The notes under the pieces are model-generated. The model did not search any database, was not told where the DNA came from, and worked only from the letters and a program-made list of their open reading frames with translations. A DNA stretch of 64,000 nucleotides from Blastococcus sp. MG754426 (lineage in GTDB: Bacteria; Actinomycetota; Actinomycetes; Mycobacteriales; Geodermatophilaceae). Positions 53,220-62,057 of the stretch are shown here, piece by piece. Position 1 is the first letter of the stretch; each line of letters opens with the position of its first letter. Made by a program: the position numbers and the translations under genes. The DNA is taken from assembly GCF_021699055.1 (NCBI RefSeq), contig NZ_SSXC01000008.1:1-64000 (forward strand). Reading direction: 5' to 3'.

Positions 53220-53669
53220 ATGACCCCGCGCCCCTCCTACACCTGCAGCCGGTGCGGCATGTCCCTGTGGCATCCGGTGGCTGACCTAGAGGTGTCCACG
53301 CTGGGCCTCTACGACGACGCCAGGTACCCCGGGCGCTGCCTGCTGGTCGTGCACGAGCACTTCGACGACCTGGCCACGATGCCCGAAGAATTGGCGAATG
53401 CCGCGCTCGCGGATGCACGCCGGGCCGCACTGGCCATCAAGGACGCCGTGGCAGCGGATCGGATCAACTACGCAGTGCTGGGCAACGTGATCTCACACGT
53501 GCACTTCCACCTCATCCCACGGCGGTGGACCCTCGACCCAGCGCCGGGGCTGTCGCCGTGGCAGACCGCCCAGCCGGCCACTCCCCTACTGCCTGATCAG
53601 CGGGAAGCCATCAAGGACGAGATCGCCAGCTTGCTGATCAGTCATGACCGGCAGACGACACGCCGATAG
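53220..53669 (+). CDS. HIT-family protein with N-terminal CxxC
   Basis: A 149-residue HIT protein. C9 and C12 (TCSRCGMSLWHP) form a zinc knuckle-like start; the triad is HVHFHLIPR (H93, H95, H97). Conserved intermediate blocks are LGLYDDARYPGRCLLVV and DRINYAVLGN. Its paralogue at 55060 has the triad at the same residue numbers. HIT enzymes remove nucleotide groups or hydrolyse nucleotide signals. First gene of the HIT-HTH-nucleotidyltransferase-HIT set. Confidence 0.88.
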   Translation: MTPRPSYTCSRCGMSLWHPVADLEVSTLGLYDDARYPGRCLLVVHEHFDDLATMPEELANAALADARRAALAIKDAVAADRINYAVLGNVISHVHFHLIPRRWTLDPAPGLSPWQTAQPATPLLPDQREAIKDEIASLLISHDRQTTRR

Positions 53670-53706
53670 TGCAGACAGGCCCCGTCCGCTACCCCAGGAG
53701 AAGACG

Positions 53707-53958
53707 ATGACCGCTTTCCTCACCGAGCCTGGCCACATCGAGCGTGACCTCGCCGAGCGCCTGGAAAAGCGCGCCAAGGAAATCATCCAGCAGCGGGACC
53801 GGAGAGAAATCGCCGAGAAGTTGGGGCTTGCCCCCTCCGGGGTCGAGGCTCTCCTGTGGCAAGACCACTGGTCGATCGAGCGGGCCCTGCGCGTCGCCGA
53901 AGCCCTCGGAGCACTACACGACAACGCCGCCGAAATCCTGACGTCCGACGTGGCCTGA
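53707..53958 (+). CDS. Small HTH protein
   Basis: An 83-residue protein. A charged helical N-terminus (ERDLAERLEKRAKEIIQQRD) leads to an XRE-like HTH, REIAEKLGLAPSGVEALLWQDHWSIERALRVAEALG. AGGAGA precedes the ATG. Four bases separate it from the nucleotidyltransferase start, so they are coexpressed; it may be a repressor or the transferase's antitoxin-like partner. Confidence 0.75.
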   Translation: MTAFLTEPGHIERDLAERLEKRAKEIIQQRDRREIAEKLGLAPSGVEALLWQDHWSIERALRVAEALGALHDNAAEILTSDVA

Positions 53959-53962
53959 CCAC

Positions 53963-55033
53963 ATGCACCCGGTCCTCGTCGAGGCCCAAACGCGTCTGGA
54001 CGTGGACCTGGCCAACCTCGCATCCGCGGCCGCCAGGACCCAACAGACTCTGGCGGACGCACGAGCCGAAGTGGACCGGTACCTCGACGAGGAGTTGGGA
54101 GGCTTCACCACGAGCCAGGGGCTGGACATCGTCGCCTTCGGGTCGATGGCCCGCGACGAGATGGCTCCCGGTAGCGACTTCGACTACCTCGTGGTGGCCA
54201 ACGAGATTGTTCCCAACCCGAGCATCATCCAGACCTTCCGCAAGGCGGCACGGTCGGCGTTGAACACGATCGCGGCGGCCGAGCCGGGCGCCTCCAACCT
54301 GTTCGGGGTGGTCGTGGGCGCTCCAGACATGGTCAACCAGATCGGACTCGACGAAGACACCAACAAGTCGCTCTCCCGGCGCATCCTGGTGCTCCAGGAG
54401 AGCGAGTGGCTGAACAAGCACAGCCGGTACGAAGCGCTCGTCTCCTCCATCCTCAGCCGCTACCTGTACGACTACGCCGGCGCCGATGAGCCCCGGGTTC
54501 CCCGCTTCCTGTTCAACGACATGGTGCGGTTCTGGCGCACCATTGCCGTGGATTACCAGGCCAAGCGCTGGCAGGAGATCGAAGGCCAGAAGTGGGGCCT
54601 GCGGTACGTCAAAGTGCGCACGTCCCGAAAGTGGACATTCGCCGGGTCGATTATGTCCCTTTTCATGCCGGTCATCGAGCAGAAGAACACCACCCGCGCG
54701 TACCTGATGAAGCAGTTCGCGATGCCTCCCCTGGCGCGGCTCGCCCAACTGCACCAGTACGTCAATCCCAAAGGCGCCACCGCCGACGCGCTCCGCGACG
54801 TCCTCGCGATCGCGGACCAGTTTCAAGGCTGGCAGGAGAACAAGGCGTGGCGCAGCGCGATCAAGGGCGTCGACAACCCCGGCGCTGCTGATCTACCGGA
54901 CGAGTTCATCGCCGCCCGCGACCGGACGATGGACCTGCAGAACGCGTTGGAGGAGCTGTTCATGTCCACCGAGCCGCTCGGGCCGTCCAAAGTGACACTG
55001 CAGGCCCTGACCCGGAAGTACCTGACCTTCTAG
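53963..55033 (+). CDS. Pol-beta-type nucleotidyltransferase
   Basis: A 356-residue nucleotidyltransferase. The active site is VAFGSMARDEMAPGSDFDYLVV: G60-S61 and catalytic D72/D74. It is the G-S-x(10)-D-x-D pattern of Pol-beta minimal and DUF294-like transferases. The remainder is long and helical (RFLFNDMVRFWRTIAVDYQ), unlike minimal MNT antitoxins. It could nucleotidylate a protein or RNA, or make a nucleotide signal; I cannot assign CD-NTase. It lies between two HIT paralogues. Confidence 0.82.
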   Translation: MHPVLVEAQTRLDVDLANLASAAARTQQTLADARAEVDRYLDEELGGFTTSQGLDIVAFGSMARDEMAPGSDFDYLVVANEIVPNPSIIQTFRKAARSALNTIAAAEPGASNLFGVVVGAPDMVNQIGLDEDTNKSLSRRILVLQESEWLNKHSRYEALVSSILSRYLYDYAGADEPRVPRFLFNDMVRFWRTIAVDYQAKRWQEIEGQKWGLRYVKVRTSRKWTFAGSIMSLFMPVIEQKNTTRAYLMKQFAMPPLARLAQLHQYVNPKGATADALRDVLAIADQFQGWQENKAWRSAIKGVDNPGAADLPDEFIAARDRTMDLQNALEELFMSTEPLGPSKVTLQALTRKYLTF

Positions 55034-55059
55034 CGCAACGCCTGCCGTGAGGAAAGCCT

Positions 55060-55497
55060 GTGCCCGACGACTGGTCCTGCCCCACTTGCGGCTTTCGGCT
55101 CTACTTGCCGGTGGACGCACCCTCGCTCCGCGCCACCAGGCTCGGGCTCTACAGCGACGCCCGCTTTCCTGGGCGCGCGATTCTGGTCTTCAACCGGCAC
55201 GCCGAACACCTTGAGGATCTCGACGCCCCCGACCTCCAGAACCTCTGGTCCGACGTCGCGTCAGTCGGGCGCATCCTGCGTCCACTCGTCGGAGCCGCCC
55301 GCATCAACTACGGCGTGCTCGGTAACGCCAACCAGCACCTTCATGTCCACGTCATCCCCCGCAACCCGGCGAGCGAGCCGCTCCCGACCCGCCCTCCCTG
55401 GAGCGACCCGAGACCGATGACGGAACTGCCCTCAGCCGTCACAGAACGTTTCCGCGGTCAGTTGCAGGCAGCCCTCCACCAGCCGCGAGGAACGTGA
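55060..55497 (+). CDS. Second HIT-family protein with N-terminal CxxC
   Basis: A 145-residue paralogue of the HIT protein at 53220: C7/C10 (CPTCGFRLYLP), LGLYSDARFPGRAILVF, ARINYGVLGN and HLHVHVIPR (H93, H95, H97). Differences in the helical part and C-terminus suggest distinct substrates or partners. GTG start with GAGGAAA five bases upstream; 26 bases after the nucleotidyltransferase stop. Confidence 0.88.
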   Translation: MPDDWSCPTCGFRLYLPVDAPSLRATRLGLYSDARFPGRAILVFNRHAEHLEDLDAPDLQNLWSDVASVGRILRPLVGAARINYGVLGNANQHLHVHVIPRNPASEPLPTRPPWSDPRPMTELPSAVTERFRGQLQAALHQPRGT

Positions 55498-55661
55498 TCG
55501 CCCGACTCCCCAGAAGCGCGGCGACGGCAGCGGAGCATCCAAAGGTTGCATCGCGGCTACTGCCTGGTGAGCCGGCGCTGCCCATCCAGCGACGACGTTC
55601 GGTTCTGTCTGACTAGTTGGCTGCATCCGCCGCCACAACCGACGAACGTAGAGAGGTAGCC

Positions 55662-55886
55662 GTGCCGTCCACGCCCGATCCTCAGTTCCATGGTGATTTC
55701 GGTCGGCAGATCGGCGCGATGGCCGTACTGGAAGAACGGATCAACGAGGTACGCCAGTCGCACGCCGGGCGTCCGGTGAGTGAGGTGCTCGCTGAATTGC
55801 GCCGCATCCACGGCGAGATGGGAATCGAACTCGTCGCGATCGGTGGCGAGGAGTTGGCGCGACACATCGCCAACTCGACTCACTGA
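55662..55886 (+). CDS. Small hypothetical protein
   Basis: A 74-residue protein, mainly helical: FGRQIGAMAVLEERINEVR, then SEVLAELRRIHGEMGIELVAIGGEEL. The GTG at 55662 is chosen for GAGAGG five bases upstream. No known family and no toxin-like partner next to it. Confidence 0.5.
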   Translation: MPSTPDPQFHGDFGRQIGAMAVLEERINEVRQSHAGRPVSEVLAELRRIHGEMGIELVAIGGEELARHIANSTH

Positions 55887-56239
55887 CTAACTTAACGCTC
55901 AAGCCCCTCACGGTGTTGTCTCGCTGCTGACGGACTGCGCGGCCGGCACACCGCGGACCGCCGGTCGACTCTTGATCGCTGAGTGGCCTGCAGTCACGAG
56001 GCAGCGGGGGAAAGGATGCCTGGGCCGTGGCTCCCGGCAGCTGACGTTGTCACCTCGCGTTCTCATGGCCGCGCGGCAGCCGCAGTCGGATCGCCTCGCA
56101 TCTCCGAGCGCCACTGCGGGCCTCTACGCTGCTCTTATCGCCCAGGTCTGCAACGTGCGTCGGTCGCCTGCCTCCGATGAGGTCGGTTATGGCCGTCATG
56201 CCTAAATCGAACCGTCTGTAACGACGAGCAGGAGAAACG
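55887..56239. other. No gene recognised
   Basis: A 353-base stretch without supported gene. Short overlapping frames exist on both strands; none has a ribosome site or recognisable protein. Confidence 0.45.
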
Positions 56240-56518
56240 ATGCCCGCCCAGAACCCTTCGCCAGTGCCGCCGCACTCGGTCGACGACACGTTCAGACAGC
56301 CGATCAGTGTTGAGCGCGGCGCGGTCGTGGAGGCTGCCATCATCCTGGGCGGATTGGCATTCGCGTTGGAGTCGGCTCCGCGGGGGCACCATTTGGCTGT
56401 GTCGGTGCGCGAGTTGGTCGATGACCTCAATGACGCGTGTGGCCCGATTCCTGAGGATGAGCAGGCTGCGCTGATCGGACAGTGGCGCACCAACATTGAG
56501 GATGTCCTTTCTGATTGA
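56240..56518 (+). CDS. Small hypothetical protein
   Basis: A 92-residue protein: an extended proline-rich start, then helices AVVEAAIILGGLAFALESA and AVSVRELVDDLNDACGPIPEDEQAALIGQW. AGGAGA stands upstream of the ATG. Unknown; convergent with the DUF4032 gene, whose stop is 16 bases away. Confidence 0.55.
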   Translation: MPAQNPSPVPPHSVDDTFRQPISVERGAVVEAAIILGGLAFALESAPRGHHLAVSVRELVDDLNDACGPIPEDEQAALIGQWRTNIEDVLSD

Positions 56519-56534
56519 GCGCCATCGCACGTCA

Positions 56535-57776
56535 TCAGGCATTCGGTTGCTGTCGCTTGGCGATGACGGAGGCTGTCGTGACCTCCTCGGGAATCTTGGA
56601 CAGCACGCTCTGGAAGTAGGACCGGGCGGCGGCCATGGTCCCCACGTCGCGTCCGGCGCGCTCAGACAGCAGCCAGCGGTGTTCGAGCACTTCGTGGAAC
56701 ACCTCGGCCGGTTCGAGGCGGCCGTCCAGTTCGGGCGGGATGGCGTCGATGACCGGCTGGTACACCTCGGTCAGCCAGCGATGGCTGGCGACGGTTTCCG
56801 GTACCGGCGAGCCGGCCTCTTCGAGGTAGGCGCGGAAGCTGCGGATGTCGTTGAGAAGTCGGCGAGCCTGTCGTTCCTGGACTTCTAGGCCGGTTAGCCG
56901 GAACAGCTCTCGGCGGTTGTCGCCCGGTTCGGCGACCCGCGTCTCCACGCGTAGTTTGACATTGCCGTCGGGCAGAGTGACGAGCTCCATCTCTCCGACG
57001 TCGAAGCCGAGGTCGTTGAGCCGTTGCAGTCGCTCCGCGATCCGGTAGCGCTGTTCTTCTCGCCGGAAGATTTCCTCTCGGGTCACCTCGGTCCACAGCG
57101 CCTGATACCGGGGCGGGACGCTGTTGGCCACTTCGATCGGGTCGATCTGCTCGGGCAGGAGTTCACCGGCTTGGAGGTCGAGCAGTTCGGCGCCGACCCG
57201 TTCCCGGGCGAGGTCCACGTCGTAGCCGCGCTGCCCACCGGAGAGCCGGGGATGGTGTTCGGCCGTCTCGGCGTCGACCAGGTAGGCGGCCAGCGTGCCC
57301 GCGTCCAGCCGGAACAGCGTGTTGGATAGCGAACAGTCACCCCAGAAGACCCCGGCGAGGTGCAGCCGGACCAGCAGGACGACGAGGGTGTCGAGCAGCT
57401 GCGGCACGGAGTGGCGACCCGTGGGTCAGGAGAAGAGGTACCGGTAGGACATCGAGTATTCGAGGTACCTGGTGACGAGGACGGCGTCCTGTCCGTCGGG
57501 ACGGTCCACGCAGATGCCCAGCGGCGTGACCGCCGGCAGCCCCTGCTCCTGTAACTGGCACAGCAGGGCGTATTCGTGTCGGGCGAGTGGCTCGCTCATC
57601 TCCTTGAGCGCGAAGACGCTGCCGTCCTGGACGACGAACTGGACGACGTGCCGGGAAATCCCGCGCTGTGGCACCTGCAGCACGAGGTTCGGGTTCCAGT
57701 TCGCTAGGGGTTGGTGCCACGGGAGTTCCAGCAGGCCCGCGCCATCGGTAACTGGGGGGCGGAACACGAACCGCAT
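56535..57776 (-). pseudogene. DUF4032 kinase-like gene split by an in-frame TGA
   Basis: Both halves are in one frame. From ATG 57776 (GGAG upstream) residues 1-116 give a kinase-like N-lobe (SVFALKEMSEPLARHE), through RYLEYSMSYRYLFS, then TGA (57426-57428). The frame continues PTGRHSVPQLLDTLVVL, VRLHLAGVFWGDCSLSNTLF (kinase-type catalytic loop) and YLVDAETAEHHP, to 56535. A single base change (TGA from CGA or GGA) would make this one 413-residue DUF4032 protein. Restart at GTG/ATG sites near 57405 is possible. Confidence 0.83.
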
Positions 57777-57987
57777 CAACAGCTCCGTGGGGCCCGCCGC
57801 GGGACCCGAGTAAGGGCTCCGAGAGCCGTTATTTTATGGCCCCGTCGGGGCCGTTCGTCACTCACCGTCCACTCGGCGTGGGAGGTCCCGCCGCTACTTG
57901 GCTCGCTCGCCCTGCCGAGCGTCCCGCCTTGGTTCGACGTCGGTGCCGTGTTCACTCTCCGCTCCTGCCGCGAGAGCGTCGTGACAG

Positions 57988-59787
57988 TCACGGCCTCCAG
58001 TTCGGTGACCGGCGTTCGGGCTCGGCGGGCCGATCCTGAGCGGGCGCGGCGAGGTGGTCGTCGATGTCGTGAGCCTCAGCGCGCAGGTCCGTCTGGCGGG
58101 GGTCGTCGGTGTCTTCGTAGAGGTCCAAGAGAGCGATGACCGCACCGAACGTCGGATACGTGTAGCGGCCGAAGGCGTCCTCGCAGTAGGTGATCGTGTC
58201 GTGCAGGAGCGTGATGGCCGTGGCGCTGTCGCCGAGTTGATGGAGGGCCATGGCGCGGTTGATAGCGGTCTGGTGCCAGCCGTGGTCGCCGGGGCCAAGC
58301 AGCTTGCGGGCTTCGTCGAGGAGTGTGGCGGCGTGCTCGGCGTCGTCGCGCCAGGCGGGTTGGGGCGGCTCGGTGTCGAGGAGTTCGCTGGCGTAGTCGT
58401 TGAGAACTTCGGCGAGCATGCTGCGTTGGACATCCTCCGGCGTCGCAGCGTATGCGCGGCGGGCCTGGTCGAGGGCGTGCTCGTAGTGGGTGCGGGCGTC
58501 GCTGCGGCGGCCTGCACCGGCCAGTGCGTTGGCCAAGCCCAGCAGTGACTCGATGTGTTCGTGGTGCAGATCGCCGACGGCGGCGGCCGTGATTCGAGCG
58601 CACTCCTGCATGAGAGGGACGGCGTCGCTGTGGCGGCCGAGGTGCCGCAGGGCGATGGCGATGTTGCCGAGGATGTTGGCGTAGTCGACCGGGTCGGGGC
58701 GGCCGACGTGGTCGGCGAGGGCGCGGGCCCGTTCGCCGAGGGTGATGGCTTGGTTGGGGTCGTCGCGGGCATCGCGGACGTAGACCGCGGCGCGGTCGAG
58801 CAGGTAGGCGCTGTCACCGGCACGGACGTCGAGCGTCTGACAGTGGTCGATGAGGGTGATCACGTGTGGCAGCCAGGCGGCCCAATCGTTCCAGGTGGCG
58901 GGGTCGTGGCTGGCGGAAGGAAGGCCGACGGTGAGGCCGCGGAGCAGAGACGAGGCGTACTCCTTTTGCTCGGTGAGCGAAAGACGAGACCGGATGGCCT
59001 CCTGGGCGGCGGCGGTGACCTGGACGACCTCGACCGAGGTGTGGCGATGAGTCAGGAGTCCCCGCCGGGCCAGGTCGGTGAGCATCGGGCGTAGTTGTGG
59101 GGGCTGCTGGATGAGGGGGCGCAGCGGAGCGGGGAGCGGCCCCCAGGCTTCGGCGAGCGTCCTAATCCAGACCGGGTGGTTCGGGGCGATGAAGGCCAGG
59201 AGAGCGAGGAGTGCTCGGGCGGGCTCGTCGCTGCGCTGCCGCAGACCGTCCCACTCCCAGACCGCACTAACGCCGAGGAGACCGACCTGCCCGCCGGCGT
59301 GAAGGTCGGCGTGCAGCCCGGCGGTCACAGTGGTGTAGAGGACATGAATGGCCGCCCGGGACGCCGGTGAGGGGCGGCTGCCGCCTAACCACAGCCGGTA
59401 CTCGATCCTCTGCTCGGCTAGGGCGGCCTCATCCGCCGCGGTGCCCGCCGCCATGGTCTCGGCCGCCAACTGACCCGACGTGAGACCGTCGCTGACGATC
59501 CGCAGCCAGTCGCGCAGCACAGCGGTTCCGCGCTGGTCCCGTTGCGGGTACTGGGCGAGGGCCTTGCCGGTGAGCGTGGCCACGTAGGTCGCGATGAGGC
59601 GACCGCGCTCCTCAGGGTTGAGGGCGGAGTCGGTCTGCAGCGTCGCGAACACCGGGTCGGCGGCGACATCCCGCAGCGCCGCTGTCTCCCGGTCAAGGTC
59701 TGCCACCGCGCGAGCGGCGATCGCGCGGCGGACGCCCAGCAGGGCGCCACGCAGTCGCCGCCAGTCCGCAATCCAGGGCTCGATCAT
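57988..59787 (-). CDS. Winged-helix and TPR-repeat protein
   Basis: A 599-residue protein. After an N-terminal helical region comes a winged-helix-like part (LLALLAFIAPNHPVWIRTLAEAWGPLP, ARRGLLTHRHTSVEVV), then at least four TPR-like repeats (HSDAVPLMQECARITAAAV, IESLLGLANALAGAGRRSDA, DEARKLLGPGDHGWHQTAINRAMALHQLGDSA). This resembles STAND-type sensors with the NTPase lost. A dead fragment of a paralogue is at 52261. Beyond sensing or scaffolding I cannot assign a role. Confidence 0.8.
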   Translation of the reverse strand: MIEPWIADWRRLRGALLGVRRAIAARAVADLDRETAALRDVAADPVFATLQTDSALNPEERGRLIATYVATLTGKALAQYPQRDQRGTAVLRDWLRIVSDGLTSGQLAAETMAAGTAADEAALAEQRIEYRLWLGGSRPSPASRAAIHVLYTTVTAGLHADLHAGGQVGLLGVSAVWEWDGLRQRSDEPARALLALLAFIAPNHPVWIRTLAEAWGPLPAPLRPLIQQPPQLRPMLTDLARRGLLTHRHTSVEVVQVTAAAQEAIRSRLSLTEQKEYASSLLRGLTVGLPSASHDPATWNDWAAWLPHVITLIDHCQTLDVRAGDSAYLLDRAAVYVRDARDDPNQAITLGERARALADHVGRPDPVDYANILGNIAIALRHLGRHSDAVPLMQECARITAAAVGDLHHEHIESLLGLANALAGAGRRSDARTHYEHALDQARRAYAATPEDVQRSMLAEVLNDYASELLDTEPPQPAWRDDAEHAATLLDEARKLLGPGDHGWHQTAINRAMALHQLGDSATAITLLHDTITYCEDAFGRYTYPTFGAVIALLDLYEDTDDPRQTDLRAEAHDIDDHLAAPAQDRPAEPERRSPNWRP

Positions 59788-59833
59788 CCTCGGCGCCTAC
59801 TTTTCATCCTCGTCCCGACCGCCTCCTTGGCCT

Positions 59834-60190
59834 ATGCCCCGGAAGTCAGCACCTGAGCCGAGCCTGCGGTCCTGGATCGAGTCGTGGTTGAGGCTGCTCT
59901 CCCCCACCGACCGGACCGATGGGATCACCGGTCGGCTGCTGGCTGGCTTGCGGCTGTTGGCGACCGCGAGCGTGCTCTTGGGGTTCGTCGTGGCCGTCTG
60001 GACCGGGGTCGCCCTGCTGGTCGGCGGCGCCTGGATGCTGGTGACCGAGGGGCGACTCGGCGCGGCGGTGATGAGCCTGCTCAGCGGGGCCGGGGTCGCT
60101 GCGGGAGGTGCCTACTACCGCCGCCGCCGGGAGCGGCGTCTCGGCCAGCAGGATGCTGACCCTGGACGTGACGGAGTCCACGCTGAGTGA
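59834..60190 (+). CDS. Small two-helix membrane protein
   Basis: A 118-residue protein with helices at about 42-60 (LATASVLLGFVVAVWTGVALLVGGAWML) and 75-95 (AAVMSLLSGAGVAAGGAYY), and a basic C-terminal patch (YRRRRERRLG). ATG 59834; no strong ribosome site. Divergent from the TPR gene, 46 bases apart. Function unknown. Confidence 0.6.
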   Translation: MPRKSAPEPSLRSWIESWLRLLSPTDRTDGITGRLLAGLRLLATASVLLGFVVAVWTGVALLVGGAWMLVTEGRLGAAVMSLLSGAGVAAGGAYYRRRRERRLGQQDADPGRDGVHAE

Positions 60191-60582
60191 GTGTCTGAGG
60201 CAGGGTCACCGTGCCGGCAGAGTGTCGTAGCCGCGGGCTGGGTCACGGCGTCTCGACGGTGAGGCAACGGGATCCGTGGAAGCCCCCCGGGGTGGGCGTC
60301 ATAGATGCCGCCTCACCTGCGCCCCCTCCCCACCCAACTCTTACGCCTGCGTCAGGGCGGACGGGAGCGGACGAGTTCTCCAGGACCGCGTACACGTCTC
60401 CCCTGGCTGACGTCCGCACCCGGGGCCCCGCGGACCTGAACCGACACGAACACGCGACTCCCGGGCGCCGACGACGGTCGGCAACTCCGCCAGCCGATAA
60501 CTCCCCCATGTGCTCACCGGGTCCGGGAAGCCGCGACATCATCGCGCCACCAGGGTGATACTTATACATGTATTGTTTTCGT
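60191..60582. promoter_or_regulatory. Promoter region of the QueC-containing operon
   Basis: About 390 bases without gene. The last 30 are AT-rich, unlike their surroundings, and hold the palindrome ATACATGTAT (60564-60573), ten bases before the ATG at 60583: a likely operator or -10 region for self-regulation by the XRE protein. No Shine-Dalgarno is visible, so the message may be leaderless. Confidence 0.5.
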
Positions 60583-60870
60583 ATGCCACGAAGAAGCCTC
60601 AGTCCTGCCGACAGCGAGCACGGGCGGCGCCTCGGTGCGCATCTCGCTCGGATTCGGCAGCGGACGGGCCGGTCGGCACAGGCCGTGGCCACCGAGGCGC
60701 GACTCAGCGTGGACACCGTCCGCAGCGTGGAGACCGGTCGAGTGCCGACCCCGGCATTCCTCACCGTGGCTCGGTTGGCGTCGGTGCTCGGAGAGAGCCT
60801 CGACGACCTGCACGCGGCCGCCTCCGACCAGCCGGTGACGTCCGAGCGCTCCGTGGACGGCCCGGCGTGA
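60583..60870 (+). CDS. XRE-family regulator
   Basis: A 95-residue helix-turn-helix protein: RLGAHLARIRQRTGRSAQAVATEARLSVDTVRSVETGRVPTPAFLTVARLASVLGESLDDL covers the whole XRE fold. It leads the operon; its stop overlaps the glycosylase GTG (GTGA). I chose the ATG 60583 rather than 60568, since the latter lies inside the palindrome. Confidence 0.88.
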   Translation: MPRRSLSPADSEHGRRLGAHLARIRQRTGRSAQAVATEARLSVDTVRSVETGRVPTPAFLTVARLASVLGESLDDLHAAASDQPVTSERSVDGPA

Positions 60871-61664
60871 CCCGAGCGGGGCTCACGGCGGCTGTTCCGA
60901 CGAGTACAAGCTTGCGAGAGCCGGGGCCCACGGTCGTGCTGCTGGCCGAGGAGCCGCTCGCACGCAGCGTCGTGTGGGGACATCCCTGGCAGGTCGGCAC
61001 CGCGGCCCACTGGTGCGCACTCACCCAGTACGGAGTCATCGACGGGGTGCTCGCGGACGGGCCACACCGGCACCGGCTGGGGACCACGCTCCGGGAGGAG
61101 GTGGCGGCCTGCCTGCTCGGAGGATTCGGGCTGCCCTTCGAACTAGGCCTGGCCGCGTTCCGAGCCGTCCGCGACAGCGGAGCCCTGGCCGAGGGCGCCA
61201 TCGTGTCGGCCACGGACCTAGAGGTGCTGCTGCGCCAGCCGCTGCAAGTGGGCGGTGGAACACGCCGGTACCGGTTCCCGAGGCAGCGCAGCCAGCGACT
61301 CGCGGCCGCTCTGGCGTTCCTGGACCAAGAGCCGCCTCCCGACGATCTGGTCGAGGTTCGTGACTGGCTCACGAGTGCGCCCGGCATCGGGCCAAAGACG
61401 GCCAGCTGGATCGTCCGCAACCACTACGGCTGCGAGGACGTGGCCGTGCTCGACATCCACGTTCTGCGCGCTGGGGCGAGCGCTGGCGTGTTCGACCGCG
61501 GCTGGACCGCCGCTCGTTCCTACTACGTCCTGGAGCGGCTCTTCCTCGCCTGGGCAGAGCACGGGGGTGTGTCACCTGCCGATCTGGACGCCGTCATCTG
61601 GGCCGAGCAAGCCCTGGCGGCCCGGCGGCCGGGCCGGCGTCGGACGACGACGATTGGCAACTGA
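60867..61664 (+). CDS. HhH-GPD (OGG-like) DNA glycosylase
   Basis: A 265-residue helix-hairpin-helix glycosylase. The HhH motif is SAPGIGPKTASWIVRNH with the lysine expected as Schiff-base nucleophile, and the downstream catalytic aspartate is in VAVLDIHVLRA, matching K249/D268 of OGG1. It probably excises a modified purine. Type IV CBASS loci carry OGG-like genes as reported ancillary components. GTG start overlaps the XRE stop by four bases. Confidence 0.85.
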   Translation: MTRAGLTAAVPTSTSLREPGPTVVLLAEEPLARSVVWGHPWQVGTAAHWCALTQYGVIDGVLADGPHRHRLGTTLREEVAACLLGGFGLPFELGLAAFRAVRDSGALAEGAIVSATDLEVLLRQPLQVGGGTRRYRFPRQRSQRLAAALAFLDQEPPPDDLVEVRDWLTSAPGIGPKTASWIVRNHYGCEDVAVLDIHVLRAGASAGVFDRGWTAARSYYVLERLFLAWAEHGGVSPADLDAVIWAEQALAARRPGRRRTTTIGN

Positions 61665-61724
61665 TCGGCCCGCCCGGTTCGATTACGGTCCTGGAAACGG
61701 ATCGACAGAACCACCGGAGCGCAG

Positions 61725-62057
61725 ATGAGCGGTAGCAGCGGTCCCGACCTCACGCCCGGCAGTGGAGCCGGCGACGGCGGAGGCGACTGTCTCGACCTGC
61801 GGCTGTCTCGGTGGCTGGAAGGGCCAGTGCCCGGCGTGGCCGATCACCTCCCGGTCGGTGACGTCCTGACCGTGCAGTTGCAGGACGGCTCCCCCGTGAT
61901 CGTCGCCCTGATCACCGCTGGAGGCCAGATCGCCGGCAGCGTCGTGCCCACCGGCCGACTGCTGACCTGCTTGCGTCAGGGCGTTCCGTTCCTCGCGCAC
62001 GTGCGCAGTGCTGTGGGCGGCGCCATTCAGGTCGAGATCCGGGCGGCTGCCCGGTGA
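61725..62057 (+). CDS. Small unknown protein in QueC operon
   Basis: A 110-residue protein with a glycine/serine-rich start, then strand-rich sequence (LPVGDVLTVQLQDGSPVIVALI, AGSVVPTGRLLTCLRQG). No known domain. ATG 61725 has GGAG; the stop overlaps the next GTG (GTGA), so it belongs to the operon. Confidence 0.75.
   Translation: MSGSSGPDLTPGSGAGDGGGDCLDLRLSRWLEGPVPGVADHLPVGDVLTVQLQDGSPVIVALITAGGQIAGSVVPTGRLLTCLRQGVPFLAHVRSAVGGAIQVEIRAAAR

Noticed and set aside
52267-53223. 318-codon rightward frame
   Set aside because: Antisense to the TPR remnant for its first part and without similarity to any family afterwards.
53963-55033. CD-NTase of a CBASS system
   Set aside because: The G-S...D-x-D site is shared by many Pol-beta transferases; no Cap2/Cap3 or effector lies nearby, so I kept the general name.
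57426-57428. Selenocysteine codon in the DUF4032 gene
   Set aside because: DUF4032 proteins are not known selenoproteins and I see no insertion hairpin; a mutation or error is simpler.
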